In this document: positions 17,294-25,569 of the stretch, one piece after another
Layout: each line of letters begins with the position of its first letter
Numbering within the stretch: the stretch's first letter is position 1
Assembly (NCBI GenBank): GCA_937880845.1
Contig: CALFLL010000046.1
Coordinates: 1 to 64,000, forward strand
Origin: an uncultured Drancourtella sp.
GTDB taxonomy: Bacteria > Bacillota > Clostridia > Lachnospirales > Lachnospiraceae
DNA length: 64,000 bases
Reading direction: 5' to 3'
The notes under the pieces: model-generated
What the model saw: the letters and a program-made list of their open reading frames with translations, nothing else
Told to the model about the DNA's origin: nothing
Databases searched by the model: none
Program-made: the position numbers and the translations under genes

Positions 17294-18587
17294 AGGCATA
17301 GCAATAGGAAGTGATATTATACTCATGCTATTTACTATGTCTTTGTTTTTCCTTTATTTTAGTAGTTTTTTTAGAAAAAGAAAAGCAGGAGACAAACGTT
17401 TAATTATAGGGGTTATAGTATTAGCGATCTGGCAGTTTTGTATTCCGAGAGTTATCAGCAGACTGCAGATATCATGGAATATAAGCTTGACGATAGGTTT
17501 TTCATTATTTGTGGTGGCAAACATATATGAAGGAAATTGGGGGAAGAAAAGCTTTTTTGTGGTTATTTTTGATGCCATCTGGATGCTGGTAGAAACGTTA
17601 GTTGGAAATTTTTTACTTCTTTACTATAAACAACTTGCGACTTCCAGGATATTTGGTGCATTTACTTCAAAAATCTGTTTCCTTATAGTGATCCTGGCAC
17701 TGAGGAAAGTTTTTATGCATGAAGAAGTTAAAGAACTGCCGAGCAGATATGGTATCCTGCTTATGTTTATCCCAGTAGGCAGCATATATATTATGAATGC
17801 AGTATTTATTTTATCTTATCATACCCAAAAGAAGAACGCGGAGGTTTATTCCTTTATATCTGTTCTGATCTTACTGTTTGTAAATGTACTAATTGGATAT
17901 ATTTACATTAAGCTTGCAGATGACTTACAGATCAGGAAGATGAATTTGGTCTATGAACAACAGTTAGAACTATGTGAGCGTCATAAAGAAGAAATGGAAA
18001 TTTCCATACTTCAAGTGAGGGATATCAGGCACAGCATGAGGAATCATTTTATTTCCCTTCTCGCATATGCGGAAAGAGGAGAGTGTAAAAAAATCATCAA
18101 GTTTATCAATGATGTGATGGAAGAAGGGCGATTAAAGCCATCAGTAGTTGCGAATACAGGGAACATAGTGATTGATTCTTTGGCAGGGTATTGGCGGAAG
18201 ATAGCGGAAAAGGAGGGGATAGAGTTCCAGACAGATTTGAAGATACCGATGAAAATGCCATTTAAGGGGGCGGATGTAAGCCTAATCTTAGGGAATCTGC
18301 TGGAGAATGCCGTGGAAGCAGCTAGAAAAGTGGAAGATGAAAGATATATCAGAATAAAGTTAAAATATGACAGGAAGAATCTGTTGATATCAGTGGAGAA
18401 TAGTTATACTGGAGAACTGATAAAGACAAAGGGAGGGGAATTGAAAACTACAAAAAAGGATGCGGATAACCATGGGATCGGACTGGCATCAGTACAAAGG
18501 ACAGCAAGGAAATACCATGGAAGCGTAGCGGTGGACAGCACGGTATCTAAATGTTTCATCGTAAGGGTAGTGCTGTATGGGAAATAA
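17280..18587 (+). CDS. AgrC-like sensor histidine kinase
   Basis: A 435-residue kinase with about six or seven membrane helices in the first 210 residues, a helical segment, a likely phospho-acceptor His251 in RDIRHSMRNH, an N-box NLLENAVEAA and a G-box HGIGLASV. This is the AgrC/HPK10 type that senses secreted cyclic peptides at the membrane and phosphorylates a LytTR regulator. The ATG at 17280 has GGAGG 9 bases before it and lies 14 bases inside the regulator gene. The promoter C repeats begin only 9 bases after its stop. Confidence 0.92.
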   Translation: MLENKGIAIGSDIILMLFTMSLFFLYFSSFFRKRKAGDKRLIIGVIVLAIWQFCIPRVISRLQISWNISLTIGFSLFVVANIYEGNWGKKSFFVVIFDAIWMLVETLVGNFLLLYYKQLATSRIFGAFTSKICFLIVILALRKVFMHEEVKELPSRYGILLMFIPVGSIYIMNAVFILSYHTQKKNAEVYSFISVLILLFVNVLIGYIYIKLADDLQIRKMNLVYEQQLELCERHKEEMEISILQVRDIRHSMRNHFISLLAYAERGECKKIIKFINDVMEEGRLKPSVVANTGNIVIDSLAGYWRKIAEKEGIEFQTDLKIPMKMPFKGADVSLILGNLLENAVEAARKVEDERYIRIKLKYDRKNLLISVENSYTGELIKTKGGELKTTKKDADNHGIGLASVQRTARKYHGSVAVDSTVSKCFIVRVVLYGK

Positions 18588-18595
18588 AGGAAAAG

Positions 18596-18655
18596 TTACA
18601 TAAACACTCGATATTTTTACAACAAAATGGAAAACTAAAAGTATTGTGATAAAAT
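18596..18655 (+). promoter_or_regulatory. agr/LytTR-type promoter C of agrD-agrB
   Basis: TTACAT at 18596-18601, TTACAA at 18617-18622 (21 bp apart) and TAAAAT at 18650-18655 (33 bp after the second). It should make production of the pheromone self-amplifying. The kinase and regulator genes lie upstream and are not under this promoter. Confidence 0.82.
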
Positions 18656-18686
18656 AACAATAAACATATGAAAGGAGTTTTAAAGT

Positions 18687-18836
18687 ATGAAATTAAAAAA
18701 TGTAAAATCTCAGTCAGCAAAAGTATTAGCAAAGGTATCTTTAAAAGTTGGTAAGATGTCGGCAAACAGTGCTTGTGCTTACATTTATCATCAGCCGAAA
18801 ATGCCAGATGGACTTAGAGAATTAAAGAAAAAATAA
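18687..18836 (+). CDS. agrD: AgrD-like cyclic lactone autoinducer precursor (49 aa)
   Basis: The small pheromone precursor. A basic amphipathic N terminus (about residues 1-25) is followed by SANSACAYIYHQPKMP and a charged tail DGLRELKKK. This matches the AgrD layout: leader, core with a single Cys (30), then a Pro-containing acidic or charged tail. By analogy with staphylococcal AgrD, a thiolactone ring would join Cys30 to Tyr34 (C-A-Y-I-Y). AAAGGAG lies upstream, and agrB starts 2 bases after the stop. The mature ends are inferred. Confidence 0.9.
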   Translation: MKLKNVKSQSAKVLAKVSLKVGKMSANSACAYIYHQPKMPDGLRELKKK

Positions 18837-18838
18837 AT

Positions 18839-19429
18839 ATGAAGTATTTGTCGGAAAAATTAACAGATTATATTGTTAAAGCCGGTGTGATTTCTCAGGA
18901 GTCATATGCTCTATACCAATATGGTTTTCAAATTGGAATTGAAATGTTAATTTGTTTTCTAGTTTGTTTTGGTATTGCAATATATATGCATATGATTCCT
19001 GAATTTGTAGTGTTTACCGGGAGTTTTATGTTGTTACGAACTTATGCAGGAGGAGTACATTTAAATAGTTTTATTAAATGTTTTCTATGCTCTATCACAG
19101 TACAAATATTTGTATTGATTGCTAGCAAACAAGTGATAATTGCGCCTCCGGTTTCTTGGAGCATTATTTTATGTGGATCTATTTTGATATTTAGGATTGC
19201 ACCAGTAGACAATGTAAATAAAGAATTGGAGAAAGAAGAAAAAATATACTGTAAAAAGATAAGTATGAAAATTTTAATTGGTATAGTTGTTTTTGCTATA
19301 GGTTGTTCTTTTTATAATATGGATAATTTTGTATCCTTGACAGCAGTAACACTGCTAGTGGTTCTGATTTCTCAATATATTGGTATAGTAAAATATAAAA
19401 TAGAAAAGAGTGTGCATGAGCGGAGATGA
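18839..19429 (+). CDS. agrB: AgrB-like autoinducer-processing membrane peptidase
   Basis: A 196-residue membrane cysteine peptidase that cleaves and cyclises the AgrD peptide and helps export it. The catalytic pair is visible as His74 and Cys81 in GGVHLNSFIKC, with the same 7-residue spacing as in known AgrB proteins. About five or six membrane helices surround it. It is encoded directly after agrD and ends at a terminator. Confidence 0.95.
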   Translation: MKYLSEKLTDYIVKAGVISQESYALYQYGFQIGIEMLICFLVCFGIAIYMHMIPEFVVFTGSFMLLRTYAGGVHLNSFIKCFLCSITVQIFVLIASKQVIIAPPVSWSIILCGSILIFRIAPVDNVNKELEKEEKIYCKKISMKILIGIVVFAIGCSFYNMDNFVSLTAVTLLVVLISQYIGIVKYKIEKSVHERR

Positions 19430-19455
19430 TAATTTTACATTATTTCCGCTTTTTT
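19419..19455 (+). terminator. Rho-independent terminator after agrB
   Basis: AGCGGA and TCCGCT form the stem base, with an inner ATAAT/ATTAT pairing, followed by TTTTTT. It overlaps the last codons of agrB. Confidence 0.8.
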
Positions 19456-19489
19456 ATATTTACATTATTTTTAAAGGCTAATTAATGTA

Positions 19490-19518
19490 TTGTGATATCA
19501 GATATACTTGTGTATAAT
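19490..19518 (+). promoter_or_regulatory. Sigma-A type promoter before the decayed gene
   Basis: TTGTGA, 17 bases, TATAAT. A CCAAAT/ATTTGG inverted repeat lies shortly downstream (about 19540-19566). It would have driven the pseudogene starting at 19598. Confidence 0.5.
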
Positions 19519-19597
19519 TGTTAATTTAACGTAACTACCAAATAGCAAGTATCTTGACATTTGGCGGCTACATTGAAAAGGAACTAAGAGGTAGAAA

Positions 19598-20494
19598 ATG
19601 ATGAGATATTAACATAGACAAAAAAGACCGGTTTCAGGTTTAATTAATGGAATTAGAATGAACTTTCTTGATGATTTGGACACCATTTTAGCTCGTCGAT
19701 TAAAAGAAATTGGCATACAAAGAAAGGATACTGATGATGCTATTATGGATTATTGACGTTTCATGAGGAGACTCATCTCTGTACAGCCAAGGAGAGTATA
19801 CAAAGCAAAAGCGTTCAGTTGTTCTGCTGATTATGGTAAAAAATTAAATTATCTGGAAACTTGCATAGAAAAAGGAGAGGATTTAAATTCATTCTTGACA
19901 AGAAGTATCAAGAAACTATCACAAGAGGATAGTATGCTCTATGACTGGAATATCTGTCACTTTCACTTAAGTGATCAGTTGGATAGTGGGAAGAAAGATG
20001 GTTTTATGGTGTGCTCTTAGTACCTATTGATTGCGTATGTTATGTTAGAAGCAGTATACTTTATTGATGTTGTTTCTCACAATGAGATGTCACAGCATCT
20101 TTGGACAAATTCTGCTTATATATATAGAATCAAAGATAATTGGTCGGAACTATTGGAAAAAAATTTGATAAAAGGAGATCCCTTTTCCGAGAAGGGGGAG
20201 GAAGCAACCCATTATAAATTGCGGAAAGCACATATATCAACTTTTACAGAGCTAAAGGACGGAAGTTTACAGGGTTTGCTGGGCGGCTATGCATCGGATG
20301 GTTCCTCAACAGATGCTGTTCTTCAATCACAGTATATGTATAGGGGCGTAAGTGTCTTGGAAGAATTAATGTCGCCCCAGTTTTGGAATTTAATAGGTCA
20401 AGCACTGGAAGTGGTGGAACAATTGAATTCGAATGACAATTCATGTGTTTATCTTATAGGAACTGATGGAAACCGCTTTGTTCTGATAGAATAA
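19598..20494 (+). pseudogene. Decayed hypothetical gene with three in-frame stop codons
   Basis: One reading frame runs from the ATG at 19598 (after AAGAGG) to the stop at 20494 but is broken by TAA at 19610, TGA at 19754 and TAG at 20018, with no frameshift. The pieces read as one continuous protein of about 298 residues: an N-terminal basic part with LINGIRMNFLDDLDTIL, a middle part with MLYDWNICHFHLSDQL, and a C-terminal part with DVVSHNEMSQHLWTNS and FVLIE. I recall similar hypothetical proteins from mobile elements, but cannot name a function. The two later pieces are open frames of 85 and 155 codons; neither has a convincing start. Confidence 0.65.
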
Positions 20495-20506
20495 GAATTA
20501 CGGATT

Positions 20507-20617
20507 ATGTTCGTTGTAGATTTTTATAACGATACTTGGCGAACTTCAATGGCATCATTTGAGAATTCTTATATGTTATTTGATGACAAAAAGGGGATTA
20601 TATTCTCTTTTTTTTAG
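20507..20617 (+). pseudogene. Short remnant ORF (36 aa)
   Basis: A 36-codon frame follows the decayed gene directly and has no clear ribosome site. It ends at an inverted repeat (ATTATATTCTCTT with its complement, about 20597-20636). It is probably the tail of a further degraded gene. Function is unknown. Confidence 0.3.
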
Positions 20618-20661
20618 AAAAATAAGAGAATATAATATTAAGAATGCGAGGAACTAAAAAA

Positions 20662-20901
20662 GATGATTAGGGAAAATCGTAAAAACTGTATTGAAAAAGT
20701 AGGAAAAGATATAAGCAAGACAAAAAAGTACCGCATAACTACCATGAATGGCAAAAAATGATTAGAGATAAGTATGAAGTTTATACAATAGAGCAATTGG
20801 AAAAGTTTATAAAATATTTAGAAGTTCGGAAAAGAGATAAGAACAGGTATGGAGAAGTTAGTAATATTATTTCAACTGCTTTAGCGTCTAGTATAGAATA
20901 A
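20662..20901 (+). pseudogene. Frameshifted remnant
   Basis: The ATG at 20662 opens a 32-codon frame that stops at 20758-20760. A second frame, overlapping it, continues as NYHEWQKMIRDKYEVYTIEQ and onward to a stop at 20901. The two parts look like one small helical protein broken by a frameshift. I do not recognise it. Confidence 0.35.
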
Positions 20902-20972
20902 ATTAAATTTCTACTATATATTTTGAGGATAATGTATGGTAAAATAGTGTTATCTAAGAAAGGATGAACACT

Positions 20973-22130
20973 ATGAGAAAAACATATCTTCCTCTGTCAG
21001 ATGAAGACAGAGATTACCTTAAAGCATTATCCAAAAAGAGAACCATTCAGGCACAAGTTGTGGACCGTGCCAGAATCCTTTTATATAAAGCCGATGGAAT
21101 GACATTCCAGCAAATTGCTGATAAACTTGCCATTAGTACTGCAACGGTACGCCTTTGTATTTCGAAGTTTCAGAAAGGCGGTTTAGATGCTGCACTGTTT
21201 GATGTTCAGCGTCCTGGACGTCCATCGGAAATCACTGATGATGCAAAAGCATGGATGATTCATATTGCGTGTCAGAGACCGACAGAACTCGGTTATGCAC
21301 AGGAATTGTGGACGTTGACCTCTCTCCACAAATACATTCAGAAACATGCAGAAGAAGCGGGATATCCAAGGCTTTCAACCGTTACCAAACCGTATATCCA
21401 GAAATTTCTTAAGGAACAGGATATGAAACCCTTTAAAATCAAATATTACTGTGAAAAACGGGATCCTGATTTTGAATCAAAAATGCATGAGGTTCTGTTG
21501 GTTTATAAGCAGATTGAAATGCAGTTTGATGAAAATGGTGATCTCATTGTTCCAGACGATTATAAACTGACGATTACGGTATCGTATGATGAGAAGCCGG
21601 GCATTCAGGCAATCTCCAATACGGCACCGGATTTACGCCCGACATCAGAACATGGGGAAGTATATCGTGATGCAGAATACAAACGTCTGGGAACGCTCTC
21701 TTTACTGGCTGGCATTGATTTACTCACTGGAGAAGCAATTCCGTTAGTAAGTGAGACCCATAAGAGTTCTGATTTTATTGAGTTTTTAAAGATACTGGAC
21801 AAAAAATATCCATCACAGGATACCATTCGGATCATCCTGGATAATCATTCTGCACATACTTCCAAAGAAACACGGCGCTTTCTGGATACGATGCCAAAGG
21901 GACGTTTTAAATTTGTGTTTACACCAAAACATGGCTCATGGTTAAACATGATTGAAAGCTTCTTCAGCAAGATGACCAGACAGATGCTTCGAGGAATTCG
22001 TGTCAATACCAAACAGGAGTTGGAAGAACGAATTTACAAGTACTTTGACGAAGTGAACCGTGAACCCGTGGTTTATCACTGGAAGTATAAAATGGATGAA
22101 ATCAGTGAAGAGGAAGCAGTATCAATTTAA
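20973..22130 (+). CDS. IS630-family transposase
   Basis: A DDE transposase of about 385 residues. The N terminus has two helix-turn-helix segments (FQQIADKLAISTATVRLCISKF). The catalytic acid residues fall in SYDEKPG, ILDNHSAHT and MIESFFSK, the usual order for IS630. The ATG at 20973 is preferred to that at 20964 because AAAGG lies immediately before the latter. The gene appears intact. I could not define terminal inverted repeats with confidence, so only the gene is reported. It lies in a zone of decayed genes next to the agr locus. Confidence 0.93.
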   Translation: MRKTYLPLSDEDRDYLKALSKKRTIQAQVVDRARILLYKADGMTFQQIADKLAISTATVRLCISKFQKGGLDAALFDVQRPGRPSEITDDAKAWMIHIACQRPTELGYAQELWTLTSLHKYIQKHAEEAGYPRLSTVTKPYIQKFLKEQDMKPFKIKYYCEKRDPDFESKMHEVLLVYKQIEMQFDENGDLIVPDDYKLTITVSYDEKPGIQAISNTAPDLRPTSEHGEVYRDAEYKRLGTLSLLAGIDLLTGEAIPLVSETHKSSDFIEFLKILDKKYPSQDTIRIILDNHSAHTSKETRRFLDTMPKGRFKFVFTPKHGSWLNMIESFFSKMTRQMLRGIRVNTKQELEERIYKYFDEVNREPVVYHWKYKMDEISEEEAVSI

Positions 22131-22248
22131 TATAGCAATTATTTAATATTCGTTATACTAGTATTATCTCTACGGCAATAAGTTTTTGCTGCAACCCAAA
22201 CCTAAGAATAGAAAAAAATGAAAATTTTGTTGCTTTTTTGCTAGTTTA

Positions 22249-22398
22249 ATGTTGTTCATACTTGTGCTTAGTACATTATCTGTTTGGTCTGCACATTGTC
22301 TAATATCTCCAGGCAAGCTAGAAAAGGAAATGTATAAGGATTATCAGGATATGGTAAAACAAATTTTAGAAGAGAAAGGTAAGTGGGCAATCATTTGA
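22249..22398 (+). CDS. Small hydrophobic ORF, possibly frameshifted
   Basis: A 49-codon frame with a hydrophobic N terminus (FILVLSTLSVW) and a charged C-terminal half (EKEMYKDYQDMVKQILEEK). An ATG at 22218 in another frame opens MKILLLFC and stops, so the true N terminus may have been lost by a one-base shift. It would encode a small exported or membrane peptide. No ribosome site is convincing. Confidence 0.3.
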   Translation: MLFILVLSTLSVWSAHCLISPGKLEKEMYKDYQDMVKQILEEKGKWAII

Positions 22399-22508
22399 AT
22401 AATCCGAGGTGAAATCTATCACCTGTCCAGCGTATGGAAATCATAAATCCATTTTTGTGGGAATAGGAAGTTTGCAAAGAGTAAATCCTATTATTTTTTG
22501 CGGAAAAA

Positions 22509-22568
22509 TTACATGAATGTCCGATTTTATTACATGAAAACAAAATAGACGATTTTTTATAGTATGAT
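22509..22568 (+). promoter_or_regulatory. agr/LytTR-type promoter D
   Basis: TTACAT at 22509-22514 and 22530-22535 (21 bp apart), with TATGAT at 22563-22568 (33 bp after the second). This is the same layout as promoters A, B and C, but it lies 3 kb beyond agrB, past the IS element. No full-length gene follows it. Confidence 0.78.
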
Positions 22569-22574
22569 TTTTAA

Positions 22575-22763
22575 AGACTTTGTTGGGGATTTAAGAGAGA
22601 ATGTATCAGACAATTTAATGATACAATTAGAGCTATTAATGCTGGGACTGCTTTAGAGTTAGATAAACCATATTATAGATACATAAAGTTCTTACTAAAA
22701 TGATAGAAAAATTATTACGTATATTAAGAAGTGGATTAGAGAAAATTCTAATCCACTTTTTTT
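22575..22763 (+). ncRNA. Candidate agr-controlled short RNA
   Basis: A transcript starting about 7 bases after promoter D would run to the terminator at 22730-22763, giving about 190 nt. In between there is no open frame with both a start codon and a length above about a dozen codons. One frame is open for about 42 codons (22575-22703) but has no ATG, GTG or TTG. It may be a regulatory RNA, by analogy with RNAIII of the staphylococcal agr system, or the remnant of a small gene that kept its promoter. Confidence 0.45.
22730..22763 (+). terminator. Rho-independent terminator of the promoter D transcript
   Basis: AGTGGATTAGA and TCTAATCCACT form a perfect 11-bp stem with a 6-base loop, followed by a run of T. 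Confidence 0.88.
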
Positions 22764-22922
22764 GATTTTTTTACAGAAAATCCATGAATTTTTAGTTGGT
22801 ATATAATAGGAGCACCTTGATAATTTCATAGAGTAAATTTAATTCTGTCAAGAATAATAGCAGTGATACATTAATTTCCAGGTGGAAAAGTTTAGAACAA
22901 GAGTAATATAAGGAGAATGAAG

Positions 22923-23060
22923 ATGATTAAAACAGCAGTTATCATTTTAGGGATTATATCAATCAGTATGATTGTTTGCATCTTATGCACGTCTGTTATA
23001 GCAGGAAAGAGAGCAGATGAAAGTTTGGAAAGATATTTTAAGGAACACAAGAAAGGGTAG
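22923..23060 (+). CDS. Small single-pass membrane protein (45 aa)
   Basis: A 45-residue protein whose first 27 residues form one hydrophobic helix, followed by a charged tail ADESLERYFKEHKKG. AGGAG lies 7 bases before the ATG at 22923; the ATG at 22917 is too close to it. The gene ends 6 bases before the next. It appears to be the first gene of the element. Function is unknown. Confidence 0.6.
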   Translation: MIKTAVIILGIISISMIVCILCTSVIAGKRADESLERYFKEHKKG

Positions 23061-23066
23061 AGTTAT

Positions 23067-23621
23067 ATGAGAAAAACGGGTGTAGTATCAACGACTGTAA
23101 AAGGGGAAGATAATGAATTTTACCATGATATCATATCACTGTTTAAAATATACAGATCTGTGAATTGGAAAATGCAGATAAAAATCAATCAAGTAAAGCA
23201 ATGCTTTCATACAGAATATGGCACCGATGTAGACGAATTTTTAGATAGTGTTTATCAGGCAGGAATGGACATCAATCTGGATATGGAAGATATGAGGGAA
23301 AGGATCGAATCTATCAATCAGGCCAATAAGTATCTGAAACTGATTGATGAGGCGGTAGAGTTAATGAGGAAATATCACCCACAAGGAGAAAAGTATTATT
23401 GGGTACTTTATTATACCTATATGTCAGCTTATAGAGCAGAGAATACAGATGAAATTCTGGATAAACTGGAGCCGCATTTTCCACGGATACCAAGAATGCA
23501 CAGAGCCACTTATTTTAGATGGCGAGATAAGGCTTTTGAGGCGGTCAGTAATATCTTATGGGGATACGAAGCAAAAAATCAGCAAATATTAAAACAGGTA
23601 AATCAGAGTTATCAGAAATAG
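23067..23621 (+). CDS. Sigma region 4-like hypothetical protein
   Basis: A 184-residue, largely helical protein. The middle has long helices with a heptad-like pattern, and the C-terminal segment PRMHRATYFRWRDKAFEAVS resembles the recognition helix of sigma region 4 or ArpU-type regulators from phages and mobile elements. It is encoded between a small membrane protein and the partition genes. A role as an element-encoded transcription factor is plausible but not proven by a clear motif. Confidence 0.6.
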   Translation: MRKTGVVSTTVKGEDNEFYHDIISLFKIYRSVNWKMQIKINQVKQCFHTEYGTDVDEFLDSVYQAGMDINLDMEDMRERIESINQANKYLKLIDEAVELMRKYHPQGEKYYWVLYYTYMSAYRAENTDEILDKLEPHFPRIPRMHRATYFRWRDKAFEAVSNILWGYEAKNQQILKQVNQSYQK

Positions 23622-23657
23622 GTAAGTAAAATAGCCAAAAGGCTGGAAAGGAGAAAT

Positions 23658-24605
23658 ATGGGAGTTGTTATGAGTATAGATACAGGAAATAAAATGATGA
23701 AAACGAACCATTTTATTTTTCATTCGGGAATTAAAAGAAAAGAACAAAAAATTCTTCCTGGAGAAGAAGGGATTTTTTTTAAAGGGATTAACTACTTGGA
23801 AAGTAATCAGAGGATTTCCTATTTGGAAGATAAAACCATTGATGACAGGTATTATATTTTGACATTACTCGGAGTAGCCAAGGAACTGGAAAAAGAAGGA
23901 ATAGAAACTGGTATTTATGAAGGGGGAACCATTCCGATCCAGTTATTAGTTGGACTTCCGCCGGGGGATTACGGAAAACAGATCCGAAAATTCCGGGAAT
24001 ATTTTTGGCGGCAAGGAAAAGCCGTTTATTTTTCCTATAAAGGAAAACCATACAGAATACGCTATGAGAGCGTAAATGTATATATGCAGGGATATTCTGC
24101 GTACATTTTGGTAGCAAATCAGCTCTATTTACAAGAACAGCCAAAGGTTCTGCTGATAGATATTGGGGGATTTACAGTAGATTATCTGTTAGTTCGGTAT
24201 GGAGTAGTAGACAGAACAAGAATTGATTCCCTTCCGGAAGGGATTATTATGCTTTATAAAAGAATTATGGTAGGAATAAGGCAGCGCTTTAATCTTTATC
24301 TGGAAGAAGCAGATATCGATAATATTCTTTTTAAAAGGAAAACACCGTATTCAGAATTGGTTGTTCGAAGGACGTTTGAAATTGCAGCAGAATATATGGG
24401 AGATTTATTAGGTTCTTTTTTAGAATTTGGTATTGATTTCCGAACAACAGTGACTGTTTTTGTGGGAGGTGGAACGGTTCTTTTAAAGGATATTATTGAT
24501 GAAGTTTGGAAAAGATATCATTCAACATATTATGTTGTTGATGATCCAAGAGCAAATGTAAAAGGCTTTATCAAACAATATATGGCAGAAAAAGCGGGAT
24601 ATTAA
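23658..24605 (+). CDS. ParM/Alp-like actin ATPase for segregation
   Basis: A 315-residue actin-fold protein. The phosphate-1 motif is seen as SIDTGNKMMKT near the N terminus, phosphate-2 as LLIDIGGFTVDY in the middle and the adenosine motif as VFVGGGTVLL near the C terminus. Such proteins form filaments that push DNA copies apart. The next gene has the features of its ParR adaptor. On a conjugative element this would stabilise a circular, replicating form. GGAAAGGAG precedes the start. Confidence 0.85.
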   Translation: MGVVMSIDTGNKMMKTNHFIFHSGIKRKEQKILPGEEGIFFKGINYLESNQRISYLEDKTIDDRYYILTLLGVAKELEKEGIETGIYEGGTIPIQLLVGLPPGDYGKQIRKFREYFWRQGKAVYFSYKGKPYRIRYESVNVYMQGYSAYILVANQLYLQEQPKVLLIDIGGFTVDYLLVRYGVVDRTRIDSLPEGIIMLYKRIMVGIRQRFNLYLEEADIDNILFKRKTPYSELVVRRTFEIAAEYMGDLLGSFLEFGIDFRTTVTVFVGGGTVLLKDIIDEVWKRYHSTYYVVDDPRANVKGFIKQYMAEKAGY

Positions 24606-24616
24606 GGGGAGGACGT

Positions 24617-24970
24617 ATGGCAAAACAAAATCCGTACAGATTTTCCTTGGGATTTGATGAAGAGGACCCGGATCATCAGGAAGTTGCAAGAATACTAAAC
24701 CAGTTAGGGCATAGAAAAGCAAAGTTTGTTGTAAAGGCGGTTCTTGCATATCATCAAAACATAGAAGGGAAATTTTCAAAAGAGCAGGCGGTGATAGACA
24801 AGAAGCTGGATATACCAAAGAAAAACAGAGTCGTACAATTACAAGATGAATTTCTTCCAACACTGCAAGAGGAGGATATTCTCATGATACAGAAAAATAA
24901 AGAATTACTTCAGGAAATGGAGAAAGAGGAATTAGAGGAAAATAAAAGTTCCTATAAAGAAGAACTTTAG
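24617..24970 (+). CDS. ParR-like DNA-binding adaptor
   Basis: A 117-residue protein. The N-terminal RFSLGFDEEDPDHQEVARIL and following helices fit a ribbon-helix-helix fold; the C-terminal half is acidic and helical, the part that would touch the actin-like filament. It starts 11 bases after the ParM-like gene, the usual gene order for type II partition systems. Identification rests on context plus fold-like pattern. Confidence 0.65.
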   Translation: MAKQNPYRFSLGFDEEDPDHQEVARILNQLGHRKAKFVVKAVLAYHQNIEGKFSKEQAVIDKKLDIPKKNRVVQLQDEFLPTLQEEDILMIQKNKELLQEMEKEELEENKSSYKEEL

Positions 24971-24983
24971 AAAGAGAGGAAAA

Positions 24984-25385
24984 ATGCGGAATAGAGTAGA
25001 GTATATTTTAGGAGGAATGACAATTTTACAAGGACTGCTTGTGGGGATGGCATGGAATGGAAAGAAATGGGCATTTCTGCTGTTGACATTATTTTTACTT
25101 TTGCAGGAAATGGTTCTTATTCTTCTTTTAGTGAGAAAGAGATATCAAAAAAAGTTTTGCCCGAAATGTGGAATTGAGATTATTATTTGGTATCGGATTT
25201 GTCCTAATTGTGGACACATATTCAAACCTGGATGTAAAAAAGAAGATTTAACAGAAATGATTGAAGATGCTTTGGACCAAGAGGAAATTGGAGAGTTTGA
25301 TCAGTTGGAAAATTCGACAGACAGAATGGAGGAAATAGAAGAGTGCATGATTGAAAGATATATACATAATGAAAAAAATATATAA
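24984..25385 (+). CDS. Membrane protein with zinc ribbon
   Basis: A 133-residue protein with two hydrophobic helices in the first 50 residues, then a zinc ribbon CPKCG...CPNCG (about residues 52-76) and an acidic tail. AGAGAGGAAAA lies before the start. Function is unknown; it sits at the end of the partition gene group. Confidence 0.7.
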   Translation: MRNRVEYILGGMTILQGLLVGMAWNGKKWAFLLLTLFLLLQEMVLILLLVRKRYQKKFCPKCGIEIIIWYRICPNCGHIFKPGCKKEDLTEMIEDALDQEEIGEFDQLENSTDRMEEIEECMIERYIHNEKNI

Positions 25386-25442
25386 GTTTATTTATGCTGT
25401 CTTTTGATGCAAAAACATAATTAGAGTAGTAAAGGAACATTA

Positions 25443-25472
25443 TGCTGTTAGAAGAATTCTAGCAGCTTTTTT
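25443..25472 (+). terminator. Rho-independent terminator
   Basis: GCTGTTAGAA and TTCTAGCAGC form the stem, followed by TTTTTT. It closes the partition gene group. Confidence 0.8.
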
Positions 25473-25569
25473 GTAATTATTACTTAAAAGCAAGTAATAG
25501 TAACATAGAAGTAAAACTCTCCGCCTGGAAACGGATTATAGATTAAAAACAGATTTCAGGAGGAGATTT

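Noticed and set aside
19460..19520. TTACAT after agrB as a possible fifth agr-type site
   Set aside because: The position 21 bp downstream reads ATTAAT and the spacing to TATAAT does not fit.
20880..22175. Terminal inverted repeats of the IS630 element
   Set aside because: TACTA occurs on both sides but the flanks do not align well enough to define ends.
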